64,000 nt of DNA from Acanthaster planci (GCF_001949145.1 NW_019091355.1:5948455-6012454); one strand, 5' to 3'; counted from the stretch's first letter, positions 25,945 through 38,343 are shown. Numbers and translations are program-made. Notes: generated by a model not told the origin, from the sequence alone.

Positions 25945-27901
25945 AAAAGGAATGTCATGGTCCAGAAAATGGGTTCTAATCAAGTCTCTTGCTGAAAATG
26001 CTATGTAATTTACAAGTATATGTTCTTATTCTTTGCCAAGCCACAAATACTTTTAATTGCTAATATTTAATGTTACCGCATGTTCAAACAGTGAGTGTAC
26101 ATGTACATGTATTATTGAATTACTATCTCATATTACGTATAAAACGTCCATGGAGTGATCACTTGTGTTTGCCCTTGAGAAAGGTGTTGCAGATGTAACA
26201 TCGACACCGCACTCATGTAGCGCCTGCCTAGTCCATCTTTGAAAAAAAAAAGATCTTTAACAAATCAACAATGATGTCTTCATACATGTTCACGTACTGG
26301 TATGTATGAAAATCCCATGAACATGTACCTTTAGAAGCACAAAATTAAGTTATGCAGTCCACTTGAGGGATGCACTTTCGCATGTTGTTGAGAAAGGTGC
26401 TCACGAGCTGAGTCAATTCCATCAGCAGCCTTGGAGGAACACAAAACAGGACCAAACAGTGTGTCATGTGTGTGGGTATCACTGCAACAGAATTACACAC
26501 AAAATACAGAGTCAACGAGGCATCAGGAAATATTCGTAAAAAGGATAAGATAATGAAAAGTAAAACATAGAAACAATTTCGAGATGGCTGCCATTTTTTT
26601 TTTTTTAAATTTCTAACAACGGTTGGTTTTTATGCTGTTTAAAGACACACAAAAACGAAACAGACAAGCTGGACAAGTGTATACCACATACAGTACCTGC
26701 TTTTACAGTGAATTTGTCTCGCAAAATTTTTATAAGAAATAAAAAACTGAGCTAGCATTCTTGTCCATGTGGCCTGTATACCGATACCACTTTGTAGTTT
26801 TTTCACTAATTTATTTGTTTACATGCAGTTGGCCTATCAGTAGGGTCAACATGAAGATGTGGAAAGAAGTTTCAATTTGCTAATATTTATTAAAGTTTAT
26901 TTTCTGACGGATCAGTCTGCATTTTGCTTTTTTTTCAAAAAATGTAGGTCGTAATGAATAAAAAATCTGTGTGGCTGCCAATACTATAATATCAAAAAGA
27001 CAATTCATGTTTGCTTTTCCAAGTGGTCAATAGAATGTTCTTTTGCAAGCACTGATAAGGCCAAAAGAAAATACTGCTTCTGCTTCTGATTTCCTGACCG
27101 ACTCTAATTTTGCGGCACCAACCCTAAACTTGTTATCGGCAAGTTTAAGCTTCTTATTCTTCAGAAAATGTCTAGAAAAAAAATTTCTCTTCCAGCTAGA
27201 TTTCCGTTTCGAACTTTTACAATTTTTAACAGTTTTCAAAAATCAGTAGAGCCAGAAACTTTACCCCAAAATACAGGGTGATAGGTCAGTCTGTATGTGT
27301 GATTCCAAATACTTCTTATTACTTAACAGTCCTACGGTATAAACTTTTGCGTCTAATGTACCGGTATGTTTAATCAAAATGACTTTCAGAGTTTTCTTTT
27401 TTTTATAACAACAGTTTTTTGGCCAATTTAGTTTTGGGCCAAAAACTAAATGCATGTTTTTCTTAGTTGTGGATTACACCATAAGTGCACACATGTACGT
27501 TGCAAACTCAACTACAGGGGCATAATAGAAATGTACATGCATAGGATGTAAGGGGTTTGTCAACTGTGCAGCGCAGGTGACAGTTGCTGATTGCTAGTCA
27601 AAATTTACATACATGTAAGTTTCACTATTTAGTTACTGAAATTGTTATTTATGAACTAACTTTCTGGAAATCAAGAAATTCTTAATTAAAAAATCAGCTT
27701 ACGACACCGACGTAAAGATAATGGCATCATGGAATTTTATTCAGTTCAGTCACTGCTCATTCATGTCAGTTTTGTTTGAATGTGTGTCATTCAATGTGTT
27801 TGGAATCCTCATGAGTCATAATTGAGATTCAGCCCTAGGTTATGACATTTTACATACATGTACATATTGCAGCTAAAGAACGTATGTTTTGCTCAATGTA
27901 T
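25945..27901 (+). other. SKP1 intron 1, middle part
   Basis: AT-rich, with no exon or structured repeat recognised. The overlapping open frames near 27027-27455 on both strands have no family signature. Confidence 0.45.
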
Positions 27902-28060
27902 GCAGTCTTCTGCCTGCAACCTGTGCGGATTACCAATACATGTACATATTCATTATTTCCTAGACCATTACATGTACTTCCATTCAAATTCTTGATCACC
28001 AGTAGTGGCCCTCACTCCCCGACTCCTGCAGAGGTGGCGGCCATGTTCTTCCTGTCTTCG
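27902..28060 (+). repeat. Left inverted terminal repeat of DIRS-like copy 1
   Basis: Pairs with 30500-30650 in reverse complement over most of its length, including gattaccaata, tatttcctag, ccatta and cttccattc blocks. An extra catgta is inserted twice in this arm relative to the right arm. Confidence 0.75.
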
Positions 28061-29879
28061 TGTTTTGGTCTGGCTCTGAAATTTTTGAGATTTTTTTCTT
28101 GGCTACATGTACAGTACTTTGTGTTTCGGTGTCATTTCCCGATCACCTCGTTTGTTTGTTCTCTCTTGTTGTGAACGGTAATACTATTCCTTTTTCCGTT
28201 GTATATACATGTATATATATATTTTGTCGTTCCTTTCTCAGCCTTGTGCAGGTTGGCAGACTGACCTGTATATTGACCTAGTTCTTGTATTTTTTTTTTT
28301 GTAAGTTCTCGCCTGGAGGTGCTCTTAGCTTTCTTCTGTGTATATTTGTATACATATATTGCTTACTTCCATTGCTTATCTGAAAATACTTTCTATTTAG
28401 CTTCGCCCCAGTTGTGGCATTTCTTGTTTGTATTTTTGTTGGTTATCTTATCAGAATACTTTTGAGAGGGGTTGTCTCGTTATTGTGTTTTGTATTTCGC
28501 CAGAAATTTTGGCGTTCCCTATTTTATTCTTTCGTTAGTGCTTCCATTTTGTGTATTAGATTCAAGTTCTAGAGGGAGATATTGAGAGTTCGCTCTCTGC
28601 TTCGAGTAGTACATGTGTTCGCGGGCCAGGGATCGCTTGGTTAGTAAGGACAGTGGTGTGGTGGTTTTGGTTCTTGCTAACCTACGGAATAGGACAGTGC
28701 GTAGGTTTACTATTCCTTCCCTTTCGATCGGCCCGTGTACAACCGTGCATTTGCTACAGTACTGTACTGTCGAACATGTGAGTTCGCTCTTGGAGTACCT
28801 TCTCAATTTGCAGCAGGATAACGGCTGGCCCCCTGGCATAGCCACGTTGTGGTCACGTAGCTTGTGTAGTGGTTGTTGGGCAAGAAATGCAAATTGTCTG
28901 GGGTTTTTTCTTCCTCACATCATTCTTCACATCAGAAGAAGAAACATCGTACCTCAAAAGGCTTCCCCTCAACCAAAGAAATGCTAAGTGCCCTTTCCGA
29001 GTCCATTTCAGAACTTGTGTGGTGATACCTGCCTCCTCCTCTGACTACTATGCATGTGGATCCGGAGCTTTATTCTCTACCCCTGGCCCATTAGGGCGGT
29101 TCTTCGGCTGAGCTTCGGGGCATTTTTCACCCTCTGGGGCCGTCTCAATCCGCGATGGATAACAGTCCTTACTGTGAGTTTTGCTTCTGGTCCTGACTTT
29201 TTGTATATTTCTGGTTCAGGTCAGTCTCTGAATGAGGATGAATCCCTTTCGGTGAATGATCTTTTGCTGTCCAAGTCTCCCTGACATCTTCTACAGTGAT
29301 ACAAGTCCTTGGACTGCCCACCCCGTCATTGACGGGAGGGGGGGCATCCCTTGTTGAAGCATCGTCCACCTGCAGAGACCTCGTCTTCCCAGAGTTTCCC
29401 TTTGATCGTTCTTGTATAGTTGCTATGGACAGACTGGTGAAGGCCAAGCGGTGGACTTCAGGCTTCCACCCATGCCAGTTTTTTAAGTTCGCAATGGGTG
29501 ATTTTGATCAGTATCTCTCGGTACCTGACTCCCCAACTTGGCCAGAGATGAGATTTTTCCGAACAGGGGCAAGTCTACCCATGTTTTTCAAGATTCAAGA
29601 ATCTTCAGCAAAAAGTCTGCTCTGAAGGATGTTGATTTAGCTGCTCGCTCGGGCATTTGCTGCATGTCTTTCCTCCTCCTTCCCGAGTTCTTGTCCTGGG
29701 CTTGCAACATTGCAAGGAGGGCTCTGATATTTCATCCAAGATTGTGGTCATGGCCTTTCACTACCTCGACGATTCCTTGTTTACAGGGTTTGAGCAGTTG
29801 CCAGGGTATCTCTTTGTGCTACAGCTTCCCATAGGGAATCAGCTATTCTGGCTATGAGTATTCCCCACGAGTCAATTAA
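28061..29879 (+). pseudogene. DIRS-like copy 1: leader and Gag-like region, decayed
   Basis: T-rich leader to about 28590, then a series of overlapping open frames broken by stops and frameshifts (28613-28987, 28869-29111, 29054-29284, 29296-29625, 29657-29857). One stretch, MDRLVKAKRWTSGFH followed by FFKFAMGDFDQYLS, looks like structural protein sequence rather than enzyme. I infer Gag from its position before the recombinase. There are no reverse transcriptase motifs. Confidence 0.4.
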
Positions 29880-30219
29880 TTCTGCCCTCAAGAGTCTTCC
29901 CCTGTTTGATAAAGATAAAGTGAGGTATATATACCCCGTCCGGATGCTTAAATGGTACCTCCACCGGACTGAGGACACCTGAGGGTAAGTGACTCAATTG
30001 CTCATCACATCTACATGTACCAAGCCTCACCGTCCAGCCTCCAGAGACACTATTGCCGGGTGGGTAGTTTCGGCTATTAAATCTGCTAATTCAGACTGGC
30101 CTACTAGTCCTGATGATCAGTGCCGACGCCATATACATGCTCATGATATTCGGGCCGTTTGGTCCTGGGCTTATTTTAAAGGCATCCCAATTCAGACATT
30201 TGTAAGGCTGCATGTTTGA
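29880..30219 (+). pseudogene. Tyrosine recombinase C-terminal domain, DIRS type, broken
   Basis: Frame reads SLPLFDKDKVRYIYPVRMLK then WYLHRTEDT, two stops (TGA 29980, TAA 29986), then TKPHRPASRDTIAGWVVSAI and HIHAHDIRAVWSWAYFKGIP. PVRxLKxYLxRT, KPHRPxSxDTIAxWVVSAI and the H-D-I-R box followed by xSWAxFKGxP are the conserved C-terminal elements of DIRS-class recombinases; H-x-x-R is catalytic. The reading frame ends (TGA after RLHV) before the RAAxW...Y segment, so the tyrosine nucleophile is absent. Two in-frame stops confirm it is dead. Confidence 0.75.
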
Positions 30220-30351
30220 AATTCCCCTGAACATCTCTTGTTATCTCAGTGATGTTTTGCAGGGGGATCATTCTCATGGACTGGCCGTGCTGGCCATCTT
30301 CAAGACGGGATCTCAGTAGCTAGTAGTAGGTTTGGTGCTGCTTTGCATATG

Positions 30352-30446
30352 TACATGTATTGGTAATCTGCGTGGGTTGCAGGCAGTAGACTCCCTCCCA
30401 CCAAGAGTGGGACGAGTCTACTACTACATACCTATGAGATTACCAG
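30352..30446 (+). repeat. Internal complementary region of DIRS-like copy 1
   Basis: The left part (attggtaatctgcgtgggtt, gcaggcagtagact) is complementary to the extreme left end of the element. The right part (gacgagtctact, tacatacct, gagattacc) is complementary to the extreme right end near 30620-30650. The centre (ctcccaccaagagtgggac) is itself a palindrome. This arrangement is diagnostic of DIRS-type elements. Confidence 0.7.
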
Positions 30447-30650
30447 TCTCCCTCCCTCCTCCCCACACAGCGCAAAGTGCGCTGAGGCCATGTGAGGAGG
30501 ACTCAAAAAAGAGCAAGAACATGGCGGCCGCCTTGTGGGAGTTGGGAAAATGAGGGTGCACTACTGTTGATCGAGAATTTAGCGAATGGAAGTAATGGAC
30601 TAGGAAATAAATGCATGTATATTGGTAATCTGGTAGGTATGTCCCACTCT

Positions 30651-31077
30651 ATATGTACATGTGGGTGGGGGGAGAAATCAGTGAATTTTTTGGGGAAAAC
30701 GACAAAGTTTATTCAGTTTTTCAGGTTGAGAAAAAATTTTCTAGTATCAAACATACTGCCAATACATGTATTCTGATAAAATTTTTTCAAAAAATAGGAA
30801 TTTCTTTTTTTTTTCAAAAAGATGACATTGTACCGTTTAACTAGCTTTAGTGTTTATAATGAAATGTACATTTGATTAAATTTTAATTGAAAATTGTGAA
30901 GTAGAAAGTTATTATTTCATGATTATGAAAGCTATCATGTATAATGAGGGATTAACCATGACCATGTTTCATGAACATTTCATGAAATTTAAACCATATC
31001 TTATTTGTCAGGGTTAAAATAATAACAAATGTATTTGCTTGGCAGCACTCCAGACTTTATTTTCTTTCCTTTTATAG
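30651..31077 (+). other. SKP1 intron 1, 3' end
   Basis: AT-rich, ending in the acceptor tttccttttatag (AG at 31076-31077). Nothing else recognised. Confidence 0.7.
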
Positions 31078-31292
31078 ATCTTGGAGTGGATGAAGATGAT
31101 GATGAGGCCATCCCTCTCCCTAATGTCAACTCAGCTATCTTGAGGAAAGTCATCAAGTGGTGCACCTACCACAAAGATGATCCCCCACCACCAGAGGACG
31201 ATGAGAACAGGGAGAAGAGAACAGATGATCTGTGTGGTTATGACCTGGATTTCCTGAAGGTGGACCAGGGCACACTGTTTGAACTAATCCTG
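31078..31292 (+). CDS. SKP1: SKP1, coding exon 2 (residues 33-104)
   Basis: Completes the POZ-like fold and starts the C-terminal helices that clamp the F-box. The acidic loop ([18 protein letters not shown]) is followed by [32 protein letters not shown] and [14 protein letters not shown], all classic SKP1 sequence. Between them, residues 84-88 read LCGYD where the usual animal sequence is IPVWD or S/xxWD, so the normally conserved Trp is Tyr here. The exon starts in phase 1 after tttatag and ends at ctg/gtgagt in phase 0. An ATG at 31029 in the same open frame lies in the intron and is not a start. Confidence 0.97.
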
Positions 31293-33451
31293 GTGAGTTA
31301 CATGTACTTGTGAGCGACTGTTACCTGTCAAAACTCTAAATGGAGATTTTCAGTATTTACGTTGTACCAGACCCTAATTCTTGGCACTTGTCAACTCCAC
31401 TTCTGGGACTCCCTTACCTTTCACGTCTTTGCATATTTCTCTAGCCTGAGGTTCCTAACATGCCTAATGCTAGTGTTTTATACCACTGTAAATAGCACCC
31501 TTAGCTCTCACATCAGTCTGGTACTCTTATTTCTCTAATGCTTGCATGGGTGACATGCAAAATTTTCACGTTTCTGAGGACATGTACCGGTACATACATA
31601 AATATACTCTTAGCAGTGGAGGTTCCTTAGTTGGAACTGAACTTTCATGATTCATGAATGACTAGACAATGCATGCGTCACGGTTGCATTGTTACAGAGA
31701 TGTTATTTCTGTGTTTTTTTCCCTGGAATTCCGTTTTTTGGGGCCTCAAAAGTTGACTCTCGTGAATCGTGCAAATCCGTTGAGAAACTGGGGGTACAAT
31801 ATGCTAATTAAATATTCATATCGCATTCGCATGTATGCCAAAATGAACAGAAGAGTCAACTCACTTGTTTATTCTGTCTTCTCGAGAATCAGACACTTTG
31901 GACTATTTTTCTAATGGCATTTCACCGCGTATGTCTGCATTATATTTACAATATACTTTTATACATGTACTTTTTGCATTCCTCACATGTCCTCGTGCTT
32001 GAGAATGAGGTTTTACAAGACTGGTATTTCGCGTGCATTTTATATGAGTAAAATTTGAAATCTGGGGCTCGTATCCAGCCCAGCTGCATCGTATGTACGC
32101 GCACCGCTGTGTAAACAGTAGGCACGTGATTTGACTGATTTGACACGATTCGACACACATGAAAACAATGGCAAGGAAAACGAATGCATAAACAATCTTC
32201 ATCAAATACCCCACATGGTCAACGGAAAGAAAATTTTAAAAGGTTTTGGAAATCACAGCCTTCTAAAGTTCCCTTCAGTTAACCAATGTTTCACATTCCC
32301 CTTTCAAAATAAACTCGCGCAACCCTGTCGCACATTAAAAATGAAAGTTACTGTTCCATAAATTAAAAGAACATTTCTGCAAAATAGATTAGATTAGATA
32401 GAAATAGATTCCCACCAATTAAAAACTAACGGAAATTCCCCAATTTCAGCGCCCTCTTACGTCCGGTCCTTACACACATGAACTGGTTCTCAAGTTTAAG
32501 AAACCTTTACTTACGTGCAACATTGGGCACCAGTTTCCAGGTCGTGCTTTGCCATGCCGCACAGTGTGGCTGGCCGGCCACTCACACCACTGTAACAACG
32601 TTAACCAAGCACCCTGCTTTTGCATTTGTAAGCCTGAGTAAAAGGGTCGGCGTTGATTGTGTGTTCTTTCCAACTCTACTTTCCTAGACTTCTTTGATTT
32701 GTTGATCATTAACATTGTGAAAATCTCAACCTATCTGCCAACTACATGTATATGTCATCTGCAAGAGATATAGGCCTTCATAGGATATTAAATGTGAGGT
32801 TTCCAGGCCCATTGTCATTGCCACACAGATCCATTGTACTGACGTCTGGAGGGCATCAAGTGTGACTGTTTCTTTGAGCTATTGTTATGCAGTTTCGGGC
32901 ATTATCCCACTTTCTGAACGAGGCCCGTGTGAATTCAGGAGTACAGGGAATAAGAACAGTTGGCCCGTTCCTCCTGTGCGCCCATGTCAGAACGGGAAAA
33001 TACTTTTCATCTTTGGCCTTCAGTAATGACAGGTTTTTAAGGGATTCAAGTCTTCCTTTCCTCTGTGGAAGTAGAAATTAGTAAATATGGAAACATATGA
33101 CATGATTTAATATTATAAGTGCTGGTAGATGGGAAAATATGCCTTCCCCTTCAGATAAATTTCTGTGACATACATGTAGATGTTGGTCCACCACATACTG
33201 TTTGCATATTTTCTGTTAACATTGTTGTGTTGAGCAACTCCATGAATATTGGTCCACATCAGCCAAATTTGCAGTGCAAGGGTGCTGTTTAGAATTCAGT
33301 GGGTGTTCATGTACGTATGAGGACCTTCAAAGGTAATACTGGCTTTCATCCACTGGGATACAAAATTCAGTCTTCAAACTTTTTTATTACCACCGCAGAT
33401 CAAAAGTGTTAAAGTTGTCTTTGGTTATAATCTTGGATTTTTATCTTTTAG
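31293..33451 (+). other. SKP1 intron 2
   Basis: 2.16 kb, donor gtgagt, acceptor ttatcttttag. No nested gene. Short open frames at 31669-32214 and 32470-32715 lack signatures. Confidence 0.7.
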
Positions 33452-33592
33452 GCAGCAAATTACCTAGATATCAAAGGACTTTTGGATTCCACCTGCAAGA
33501 CTGTAGCCAACATGATCAAGGGCAAAACCCCTGAAGAGATCAGGAAGACATTCAACATCAAGAATGACTTCAGTCCAGCTGAGGAAGAGCAG
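33452..33592 (+). CDS. SKP1: SKP1, coding exon 3 (residues 105-151)
   Basis: Encodes [40 protein letters not shown] and SPAEEEQ, the dimerisation and F-box-binding helices of SKP1. Exon of 47 whole codons, phase 0 at both ends, acceptor ttttag and donor cag/gtaagg at 33593. Differences from vertebrate SKP1 are conservative. Confidence 0.98.
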
Positions 33593-34439
33593 GTAAGGAA
33601 TAGGTCGGAGAATACAAGAAGCGAAGCAATAGCTTGAATAATATAAAGAAAGAAAGCAATTACAGTGATTTGCAAAAGTTTAAGATCACTTGGAATTTTA
33701 TTGGTACATGTATTTCTGTCACTGGGCCAGCATTGCTTGTCTCATTGAATGATTATTTAACATGTTTTTATAGTGGTGCATAACATCGGTGTAGTGCTAT
33801 ACACCCGTTTGAATGAAATTTTTTGCAAAGGCAGGTCTTGTATGACATTTTGTCTGTAAGGCAGCATGGGTAAAAAAGCCAGTCTAAGTCATCAGAAATA
33901 AAGGAGAGCACACTAAATATTAGACTGTTAACATTTCAAATCATGGAAATGTAGTCAAATAGCTGTTAAACCAAGATACTAAGGTTACACATTGAAAATA
34001 AACATAAGTCGCCATGTTTGATTGGTTTAAGTTTAGTTTCTCTTCAGGTTAATGCATTTTGTATGGGTGGTCCTAGACTTTTTCCAATGACTGTAGTTAA
34101 TATTTTTAGGTATCTGACCAGTACATTTTTACTTCATGTCCTCATGATTGTTACCAAACTTGTGCCGATATTGAGATTGAAAATGGAGATATTCCCTATA
34201 CTACTATTTTTTGTCAAACTATGACCAGCTGTTTGTAACTTCAGATTTTTTTGCCCCAGATGGTAAACTGTATGTTCCATAGTTTGCGTGAAAATCATGA
34301 ACAATTAAATTATTTATATACCACATAAAAACATGTTTAATGATGATGTTTGAGGAAAACTTGCACAGTAGGGATAGCCTAAAATCCACATTGTGTTCGA
34401 CTCAGCTTGCAGGCCAACTGCCGTAAGCCAGTAAGGTTG

Positions 34440-34539
34440 CATGTGCATTGAAGCGAGTAACTTTCGATAACTCGAACGTCGGATAACTCGAACTTTTCGT
34501 CCATTCCCCTGAGCTTCGACTTAACGAGATCTTACTGTA
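34440..34539 (-). mobile_element. Solo end of a Tigger/mariner-like transposon
   Basis: Read inward from 34537 on the - strand the sequence begins CAGTAAGATCTCGTTAAGTC and contains two copies of gttcgagttat, the pattern of Tigger/pogo termini, which start CAGT and target TA. A TA follows the end at 34538-34539. No matching opposite end was found within SKP1 intron 3, so this is a truncated remnant. Confidence 0.5.
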
Positions 34540-34740
34540 AGTGAATCACCTGCACTCGTAAGCAGGAAGTTGTGGGTTCGAGTCCCACCTGAGTACGCTT
34601 GTGGTTTTTCACCAGCCTTCGGGGGCAGACACTGAGTATACAGTGTTATAATACATGTCAGGCAGGGCAAAAATCCAAAATTAATTAACATCTCCCCAGT
34701 ACAAATCCATTCTTGGAAATACATGTTGGAAATGTCGGCT
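34540..34740 (+). mobile_element. tRNA-derived SINE, 5'-truncated
   Basis: The segment cctgcactcgtaagcagg can form an anticodon-like stem, and gtgggttcgagtcccac is a perfect T-arm with RNA polymerase III B box. The D-arm and A box are missing, replaced by the transposon end that stops at 34537. The tail is unrelated to a tRNA and ends in AT-rich sequence. It is not a functional tRNA gene. Confidence 0.65.
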
Positions 34741-35792
34741 ATAGCCCAAGCACCAGCGCTGCCTCAGGCCTGCATATGTACATTAGTGCATATAGGCCTA
34801 CTCAAAGTCAACCTATGGTAAAACATGACTTGTACACAATTTTGAAAGGAATGCACACATTGCTATGAAACATGGCTGCATTTGCAGGTATGTGATTATG
34901 TACATGTATGCCTTCGTATCTAACACTCACCCTGACCAACACGACTTTTGCTCCAGCTGCAGCAAAGCGAGCAATTCCTGTAATGTTTAGGAAACTGGCA
35001 CTAAATAAAAGTGCGGTTGACTGCGAAAAGTTGACTCAGACATGAAAAAGTCGCATACGCCCATGCTTCAGTGCTAGCTACTAGGAGACCTGTTACCTAC
35101 CGGTATCCTGACCTTATTTTTGGAGTGATGATGTGCATGAGATATGCCAGATGTGCAACTTAAATGTACATAATGTACATGTACATGTATACACCACACA
35201 ACTACATGTATGTAAATGTATGCTTAACATTAAACTCCTGTACTGTGACAGTAACACAAATTCTGATTTGAAAATAACATTTTTCTTGTTTCTGCAACAC
35301 ATTTCAAGTACATGTATATCTCTTAGAACTTGGTGAGGAACTGTTTTAATTCATCATCATAGCTTTTGTGCATTTGTACACCAAATCTACGCAATAACCA
35401 AAGCCAATAGACTATTTCAATGAGCAAAAGCCACAAACTGAACAAGTCAAGCAAAGGGGAGGGGGTATAGTGGACCCCCTGCTTACCTCCCTCCCCCAAC
35501 TTCCGCCGTTGGTGATTCAGGCAGCCAGAGAGTTTACCCTTTTTAATTGAAGTTCTCTACATTGCATCAAATTTACAAACACACATGTACATATATATCT
35601 GTATCAGAGCACATAGCGGAGTTGAATGGGTCATATTCAGATTAATATCATGACTGGTTAAATGTTTGGCATGTTATGTAAACTCAAGTTCTTTTCTTCT
35701 TTGCTCATGTGCAGTCTTAAAAGTATGTTAAACTTCAATCTTTGGTCAGTGGTAATCATTGTCATTGTTGTCTTTTTTACCTATTCTTGCAG

Positions 35793-35828
35793 GTTAGGAA
35801 GGAGAACAGCTGGTGTGAAGAGAAATAG
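35793..35828 (+). CDS. SKP1: SKP1, coding exon 4 (residues 152-162 and stop)
   Basis: Reads VRKENSWCEEK and TAG. The invariant SKP1 C terminus WCEEK is intact. It packs with the F-box in SCF complexes. The acceptor is ttcttgcag, phase 0. Confidence 0.98.
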   Translation, partial: VRKENSWCEEK

Positions 35829-38343
35829 ATGCCCTTTCTACAGATCAGCACATAGGTCACCCTTACCATTTCTTACCTAAATACATGTACTTCCCAAATT
35901 CGCAACATGCAGGTACATCTTAAATTGAGGCTCACTTGTAACAGTGCATCTTGGATTATTGCCTCAGACATATATCTCAGCTATGCCTTTGAGACAGATG
36001 GTTTCTTTTGTACTGCTGCCAGATCTTTACTGTATATACATGTACATGTCATGGAAGACGAGAACTAACACACAAATCCGGGATTGGTACATTCTGTGAA
36101 AACTGTGCAATGAACAATTGAAGTTTCACAAACTAACATAAAAGTAAGGGGGTATGTGCACACACTTGGCGCACTGACCGGTGATTTCTATAGATCTGGG
36201 TTTTTACAAACGTTTGACATGAATTACTCATTCATATACTTGTGGATTATAGCGGCATTGAAGTAAAATAGTTCTTACTTAGGAAATAAATTAACAGGTT
36301 TCTTTTCATGAAAACAAATATGTGCTAAGACTTGTCTTAGTTTGTGAGAATGCAAATTACGGCAACTGTCAATTCTCAGCGCAAGACATATAAAGAAATG
36401 AAAATTACAGGGACAGTAAATTCTCTGCCCAAAACGACCCTTTGTTTGTGGTGACAGTGACGATGTGTGCACATTGTACCTGGAAGGGCCCACTTCCCCT
36501 GAATGATTATTAATCGTACCTAAAATGTAGTTAGTGTATGCTTAACTTTGTTAATACATGTTCGGCAGTCGTCAAGAGTTGACAGTTGTTGAATGGTTGA
36601 TTGTATGATGAGGATAAAACTGAACCTTTAGCCATAAACAGCTGTTGGGAAATTATACAGTAGCTGACACCTTAAAGGGAAATAACTCACAATTACATGT
36701 TAAAATGAAGAAACCAGGACTTGGATTTAGTAGTTTGCTAGTGTACATATGCTCATGTCTTGGATGGGTAAAACTTCTCATGAAATTGACATTGCTCCTT
36801 TTCAAAAATTATCTTTTGAATCATCCTGTTTTGCATCATTTTCATGAATATAAATACTGTACTCTGGGAAAGGGGGGCTGGCTGCCATGCAAGCTTTGAA
36901 AAAAATTACAAGCATGACGTTTGTACCTAGCATCAAAATCATTTATTTCACCATGTCAGTTCGCATGCTGCAGGAGGTGAAATGTCGGGAAAAAAGATTT
37001 CTATATGCACTCTTGTGAAAATGATGGAAAAAAAACGTATTTCTCCTTACCCCTCCTGAAAGAAAGACAGACCAAAATTCGACCAGGCTGAAAATTTCGA
37101 GCCAGCAGTAGGAAAATCAAGTTTTATTGCCAGCAACTGCAATATTTCTGCAGACAGAATGTTTACTCGGGGTCACTGAAAAGTAACAGTGGGGTAGTGG
37201 AATTTTTAACCATCAAAATTACCTACATGTACTTCAGCTTTGGTTTGGGGTACTTCATCACAAGTAAAACCCCATTTGATGATGGATTTGTCTTTATGGC
37301 CTTTGAGAATTGTTCCTCTTAGTTGAACAATATTTTAATTGCTGAAAGTGTTGTTTGGGCTTGTTGTTTGATAGATGAATTACTTTATGAATACATGTAT
37401 GTACCGGTAGCTTGTTGGCTTGTTGTACATGTTAGAAGAAAGAGTGTTGAAATCCAGTGCCAAGAAGTGTGGTTTTAAAGATTTCTCAATGATGACTGCA
37501 GAAAAAAACAATGTGAAGGGAATTTTTCGTTTGTAAAATATTGTTGGCTGTTGTGCACCGTTTTATGGGAGCATGATGAGTGTACCTGCAGTCCCAATTA
37601 TGAAATATAGGCAGATATAAAAAGTGAGAAATGTGCATGTTTGTTATGACACAGAGTTTGTAACATGCAGATGGAACGAAGACTGGGTGTAGACACATAC
37701 AGTTATCATTGTATACCAGGAAGGCCTGTGCAATGGGCTAATCCTACATCATGTCGGACGTTTTGGTTCTCAACAAAATACATGTACCTGACAGTACCTG
37801 TCTGTTGGTTTTTCTGTACAATAGCTGTACAACAACTGCCCACTGCTGGGGTTTTCATAAGTGTGAAGTGACTACTTGCTAAGATGTACCATGCTGCTTA
37901 AAATGTTCCCTGGGCAACATTGAATAAAAGACACGTACATGTACCTCCCACTGCGCCAGAGAATTTTAAATTACGAATGGAAAAGTCACGACTTTTCCAA
38001 AACACTTCAGATATCATTCAGACTTAGGTTCTATTAAGTCAAAGATTTGAAGTAAAGTTAATTCATTTTTCCCTTTTATTTCAAAACTGCTTTTCCTTAA
38101 CAGTTACACCATAGACGAATATCTCTTTGTACTGTTAACAATGCTAAAGTTGTCAGGTGTTCCCTGCTTTGCTGATGTGTTCATGTAACTTTCAATTATA
38201 GACCTCTTCAGTATAAATAGACATCTAGCGGCCACAAATTGTGAAATTTGTTTCCTATGTAGTTATTTATTCATATCTGTTCATCCAACAGCACATTAAA
38301 TGCCATTTCAAAGATGATTAATAGTGACAATAAAGCCAATAAA
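35829..38343 (+). other. SKP1: SKP1 3' untranslated and downstream region
   Basis: No further coding is expected after the stop. Candidate polyadenylation signals AATAAA occur at 36285-36290, at 37922-37927 and twice at 38329-38343. I cannot tell which is used. No other gene is recognised. Confidence 0.4.

Larger units (their letters stand above)
27902..30650 (+). mobile_element. DIRS-like tyrosine-recombinase retrotransposon, internally deleted copy 1
   Basis: DIRS elements replicate through reverse transcription and integrate with a tyrosine recombinase. They carry inverted terminal repeats (ITRs) and an internal complementary region (ICR) that matches the outer edges. All three are visible here. 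Left end 27902-28060 is the reverse complement of the right end 30500-30650 (ttgatcaccagtagtg / actactgttgatc, ggcggccatgttctt / aagaacatggcggcc). The stretch 30352-30446 is complementary to both outer edges (ggttgcaggcagtagact against gtcttctgcctgcaacc). A recombinase remnant lies at 29880-30219. Gag-like frames precede it, but no reverse transcriptase is found, so the centre is deleted. It lies in SKP1 intron 1, sense orientation. Confidence 0.7.
33593..35792 (+). other. SKP1 intron 3
   Basis: 2.2 kb. Holds the transposon end and SINE at 34440-34740 and otherwise AT-rich DNA. The acceptor is ctattcttgcag at 35781-35792. Confidence 0.7.

Noticed and set aside
31029-31077. An ATG upstream of SKP1 exon 2 as an alternative start
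   Set aside because: It lies before the splice acceptor, and the peptide it adds has no similarity to SKP1. The true N terminus is in the exon at 21919.
34551-34600. Functional tRNA gene suggested by a perfect T-arm
   Set aside because: No D-arm, A box or acceptor stem, and the anticodon loop is misproportioned. It is a SINE fragment.
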